Below are positions 61,549-64,000 of a stretch of 64,000 nt of DNA, piece after piece (positions within the stretch are counted from its first letter, which is position 1; the number at the start of each line of letters is the position of its first letter). The notes below the pieces were generated by a model. The model did no database searches. It was not told the DNA's origin and saw nothing but the letters and a program-made list of their open reading frames with translations. This DNA is from an uncultured SAR116 cluster alpha proteobacterium (GTDB taxonomy: Bacteria; Pseudomonadota; Alphaproteobacteria; Puniceispirillales; Marisalimonadaceae), in contig CACNEF010000001.1 in NCBI GenBank assembly GCA_902619485.1, positions 62,001 to 126,000 on the forward strand. The letters run 5' to 3'. The position numbers and the translations under genes are program-made.

Positions 61549-63366
61549 TTAAGATGCAGTTCTTGCTGCTTTTTTTCTTTCATGTTCTTTTAAAAACTTT
61601 TTTCTAATTCTTAGACTAGTTGGAGTTACTTCAATGAGTTCATCATTATTTATAAATTCTAATGCGAATTCTAAAGTAACATTTATTGGTGTTGTTAATA
61701 AAACAGCATCATCATTGCCAGAAGCTCTAACATTGGTAAGTTGTTTACCTTTAAGAGGATTTACAACAAGATCATTATTTCTACTATTTATACCAATTAT
61801 CATTCCCTCATAAACTTCAACACCATTTTTAATCATCATTTTCCCTCTATCTTGAAGGTTAAATAATGCATAAGGAAGAGCTTTTCCTTGACCAATCGAA
61901 ATTAAGGCTCCATTCCTTCTTCCTGTCTGCAATCCCTCTATAACTGGTCTGTACTTGTCAAAAGTATGATACATAAGACCTGAACCTGACGTTAATGTCA
62001 AAAACTCTGTTCTAAAACCTATTAAACCTCTACTAGCAATACAATAATCTATACGCACCCTTCCTTTACTATCTGGCACCATATCTATCAATTGAGCTTT
62101 TCTTTCACCTAATTTTTCCATTATTTTACCTTGATGAATTTCTTCAATATCAATGGTTAAGTTTTCAAATGGCTCATTTTTAACATTGTCTATGATTTTT
62201 GTAATGACTTCTGGAGATGATACTCCCATTTCAAAACCTTCTCTTCTCATATTCTCGATAAGAATAGATAAGTGAAGTTCACCACGACCCGAAATTCTAA
62301 ACTTATCTGGATTGTCTGTGTCTTCAACTCTTAATGCAACATTAGTTTTTAATTCTTGATGTAGTCGTTCACGGATAGATCTGCTAGTAACTAATTTTCC
62401 TTCTTGACCTGCAAATGGGCTGTCGTTTACTTGGATCATGATACTAATAGTAGGTTCGTCCACAGACAGTTTTTCTAATGCCTCAAACTTTCCAACCTCA
62501 CAAATTGTATCAGAAATTTTTAACTCTCCTAAACCACTAATTGCTACAATATCACCTGCGTTAGCCTCATCAATTTCCTTTTTTTCTAAACCATGAAAAT
62601 TCATTATTTGTAGAACTTTACCTTGACGAATATTACCATTTTCATTTCCTATGGATACGTTTTGACCTTTTTTTAAATGGCCTCTTCTAATTCTTCCAGT
62701 TCCTATTAAACCAACATAACTAGAATAATTTAAAGCTGATATTTGCATTTGAAGATTATTATTGGGGTCAACATTGGGATAAGGAACTTTGTTTATAATT
62801 GTATCAAAAATCGCATCCATATTATCTTTTTTATCTGTCATATCATTGGTAGCCCAACCTTGAATTGCAGAAGAATAAACCACAGGAAAATCAAGTTGAG
62901 TTTCATTAGCACCTAATTTATCAAAAAGATCGAAAGTTTGATCTAATACCCAATCTGGTCTGGCTCCGTCTCTATCAACTTTGTTTATTACGACAATAGG
63001 ACAAAGGCCTGCCTCAAGAGCTTTTTTAGTGACAAAACTAGTTTGTGGCATAGGACCATCAACAGCATCAACTAATAACAATACGGAATCTACCATAGAT
63101 AAAACTCTTTCAACCTCACCACCAAAATCTGCATGTCCTGGGGTATCTACAATATTAATTCTCCATTGTTTCCATCTTAGTCCTGTATTTTTTGACAAAA
63201 TTGTTATGCCACGTTCTTTTTCTAAATCATTTGAATCCATAACTCTTTCAACTAATTCTGAATGGGCAGCAAACGTACCAGATTGTTGTAACAACGCATC
63301 AACTAAAGTTGTTTTACCATGATCAACATGAGCTACTATGGCTATATTTCTAATTAATTTTATCAT
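61549..63366 (-). CDS. typA: Ribosome-associated GTPase TypA/BipA
   Basis: A translational GTPase that binds the ribosome under stress and helps assembly of the large subunit. G motifs: AHVDHGKTTLVDALL, DTPGHADFGGEVERVL, NKVDRDGARPD. The C-terminal half (GRGELHLSILIENMRREGFE, SRGLIGFRTEFLTLT, GKALPYALFNLQDRG) is specific to TypA. ATG 63366 (MIKLIRNIAIVAHVD) fits the family start better than ATG 63393. It leaves about 605 residues. Confidence 0.93.
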   Translation of the reverse strand: MIKLIRNIAIVAHVDHGKTTLVDALLQQSGTFAAHSELVERVMDSNDLEKERGITILSKNTGLRWKQWRINIVDTPGHADFGGEVERVLSMVDSVLLLVDAVDGPMPQTSFVTKKALEAGLCPIVVINKVDRDGARPDWVLDQTFDLFDKLGANETQLDFPVVYSSAIQGWATNDMTDKKDNMDAIFDTIINKVPYPNVDPNNNLQMQISALNYSSYVGLIGTGRIRRGHLKKGQNVSIGNENGNIRQGKVLQIMNFHGLEKKEIDEANAGDIVAISGLGELKISDTICEVGKFEALEKLSVDEPTISIMIQVNDSPFAGQEGKLVTSRSIRERLHQELKTNVALRVEDTDNPDKFRISGRGELHLSILIENMRREGFEMGVSSPEVITKIIDNVKNEPFENLTIDIEEIHQGKIMEKLGERKAQLIDMVPDSKGRVRIDYCIASRGLIGFRTEFLTLTSGSGLMYHTFDKYRPVIEGLQTGRRNGALISIGQGKALPYALFNLQDRGKMMIKNGVEVYEGMIIGINSRNNDLVVNPLKGKQLTNVRASGNDDAVLLTTPINVTLEFALEFINNDELIEVTPTSLRIRKKFLKEHERKKAARTAS

Positions 63367-63497
63367 TTCTTCTGTTGAGTAATTATTTTTCATTTTAGAT
63401 ATTTAATTATTAAAAATATTTTGCGACGTTGCTTATATAGCTTTTTATTAAGCCTTTTGTCACTAAATAAAAACAAAGATTAATAATTTAATTAGAA

Positions 63498-64000
63498 TTA
63501 AACAAATTCTTCTTGTTTAGTTTGAGAAATTGGTTTTACTTTTTCGAATTTTAGAGCTAAAGCAAGTAAAGGTGGAACCATAAGTAAAGTTAAAATAGCA
63601 GAGGTAGATAATCCTCCAAAAACAACAGTTCCAATACCACGGTATAATTCTGACCCAGAACCTGGGAAAATTACAAGTGGAATTAATCCGAACAAGCTTG
63701 TCAAGGTTGACATGAAAATCGGTCTTATCCTATTTCTAGTCGCTTCTGTTATAGCTTCTGAAATTTTCAAACTTTCATATCTAATATGCCAAAGAGTTTG
63801 CTCTACCATCAAAATGGAATTATTCACAACAATTCCAGTTAAAATTATAAAACCTAACATAGTGAGCATATCCATTGATTGCTCAGTAAATTGATTTAAA
63901 ATCACTAGTCCCATAACACCTCCTGCACCTGCTATAGGAACAGTTATGACAATAACAAATGGTAGAATAAATGACCTCATTAAAACTGTAAGCAATAAGA
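63498..64000 (-). CDS. RND efflux permease, C-terminal fragment (runs off window)
   Basis: The frame is open to the right edge, so the protein starts outside the window; the ORF track's start at 63995 is only an internal methionine. The visible part contains the last five or so helices of an AcrB/HAE1-type permease: VIVITVPIAGAGGVMGL, MLTMLGFIILTGIVVNNSILMVE, RNRIRPIFMSTLTSLFGLIPLV and GTVVFGGLSTSAILTLLMVPPLL. These are the classical RND segments around helices 9 to 12. It pumps drugs or metals out across the envelope with partner proteins not seen here. Confidence 0.92.
   Translation of the reverse strand, partial: LLLTVLMRSFILPFVIVITVPIAGAGGVMGLVILNQFTEQSMDMLTMLGFIILTGIVVNNSILMVEQTLWHIRYESLKISEAITEATRNRIRPIFMSTLTSLFGLIPLVIFPGSGSELYRGIGTVVFGGLSTSAILTLLMVPPLLALALKFEKVKPISQTKQEEFV

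Noticed and set aside
1-64000. CRISPR arrays, prophage, insertion sequences
   Set aside because: No spaced direct repeats, transposases, capsid or integrase frames were seen in any part of the window.
1-64000. Firm assignment to SAR11
   Set aside because: The low GC and compact genome fit, but the gene order around proteorhodopsin, the adjacent crt operon and AcnB do not match what I know of Pelagibacter.

Overview
The window looks like the chromosome of a streamlined, AT-rich marine alphaproteobacterium. The sequence signs are short intergenic gaps, heavy use of AGA for arginine, and a proteorhodopsin beside its own retinal-synthesis genes. The gene orders are alphaproteobacterial: a plant-type glutamate-cysteine ligase fragment; DUF374-waaA-lpxK-lpxL; xseA/purD; tadA-rluB-rsmD-mutL-DUF3035 lipoprotein-lspA-ileS-ribF; and psd-pssA. 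A low-GC proteorhodopsin clade outside classical SAR11 (for example HIMB59/AEGEAN-169-like) is a guess, not a demonstrated placement.

Layout. 0-2.2 kb: gshA fragment, rsmE, ubiA. 2.2-7.4 kb: a light-energy module on the minus strand, proteorhodopsin, then a rho-independent terminator, then crtI-crtB-crtY-blh; the opsin carries the blue-tuning glutamine and the proton-pump carboxylates. 7.7-17.4 kb: argC, pmbA, a small phosphatase, and the lipid A/Kdo genes with an MsbA-like exporter. 17.4-18.1 kb: two tiny membrane-protein genes and an unexplained gap. 18.1-31 kb: DNA repair, RNA modification, lipoprotein processing, mscS and chaC. 31-44.8 kb: accessory catabolism (GMC oxidoreductase, TauD-like dioxygenase, D-amino-acid-type PLP enzyme, NAPE-PLD-like lipoprotein), a 7TM-linked class III cyclase, aconitase B, a ProX-type editing protein and a CoxG-like protein.

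44.8-49.3 kb: a compact genomic island. An intact tRNA-Leu(CAA) lies at its right end. A degraded direct copy of that tRNA's 3' portion, ending in the anticodon loop, lies at its left end. Between them are a Tat-exported solute-binding protein, a permease, an ATPase and an amidohydrolase, with visibly higher GC and more CGN arginine codons than the flanks. No integrase is present. This is the clearest acquired system in the window: an import-and-deaminate/hydrolyse cassette for an unknown nitrogenous compound.

49.3-64 kb: yqaA, dsbB, coq7, an HNH protein, an esterase, moaA, an MFS transporter, a P1-family peptidase, pssA-psd, a group of orphan genes including a secreted protein with three Ig-like repeats, bioY, xdhC-mocA, typA, and the C-terminal end of an RND efflux permease that runs off the window.

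All assignments come from reading motifs and context. No database search was run.
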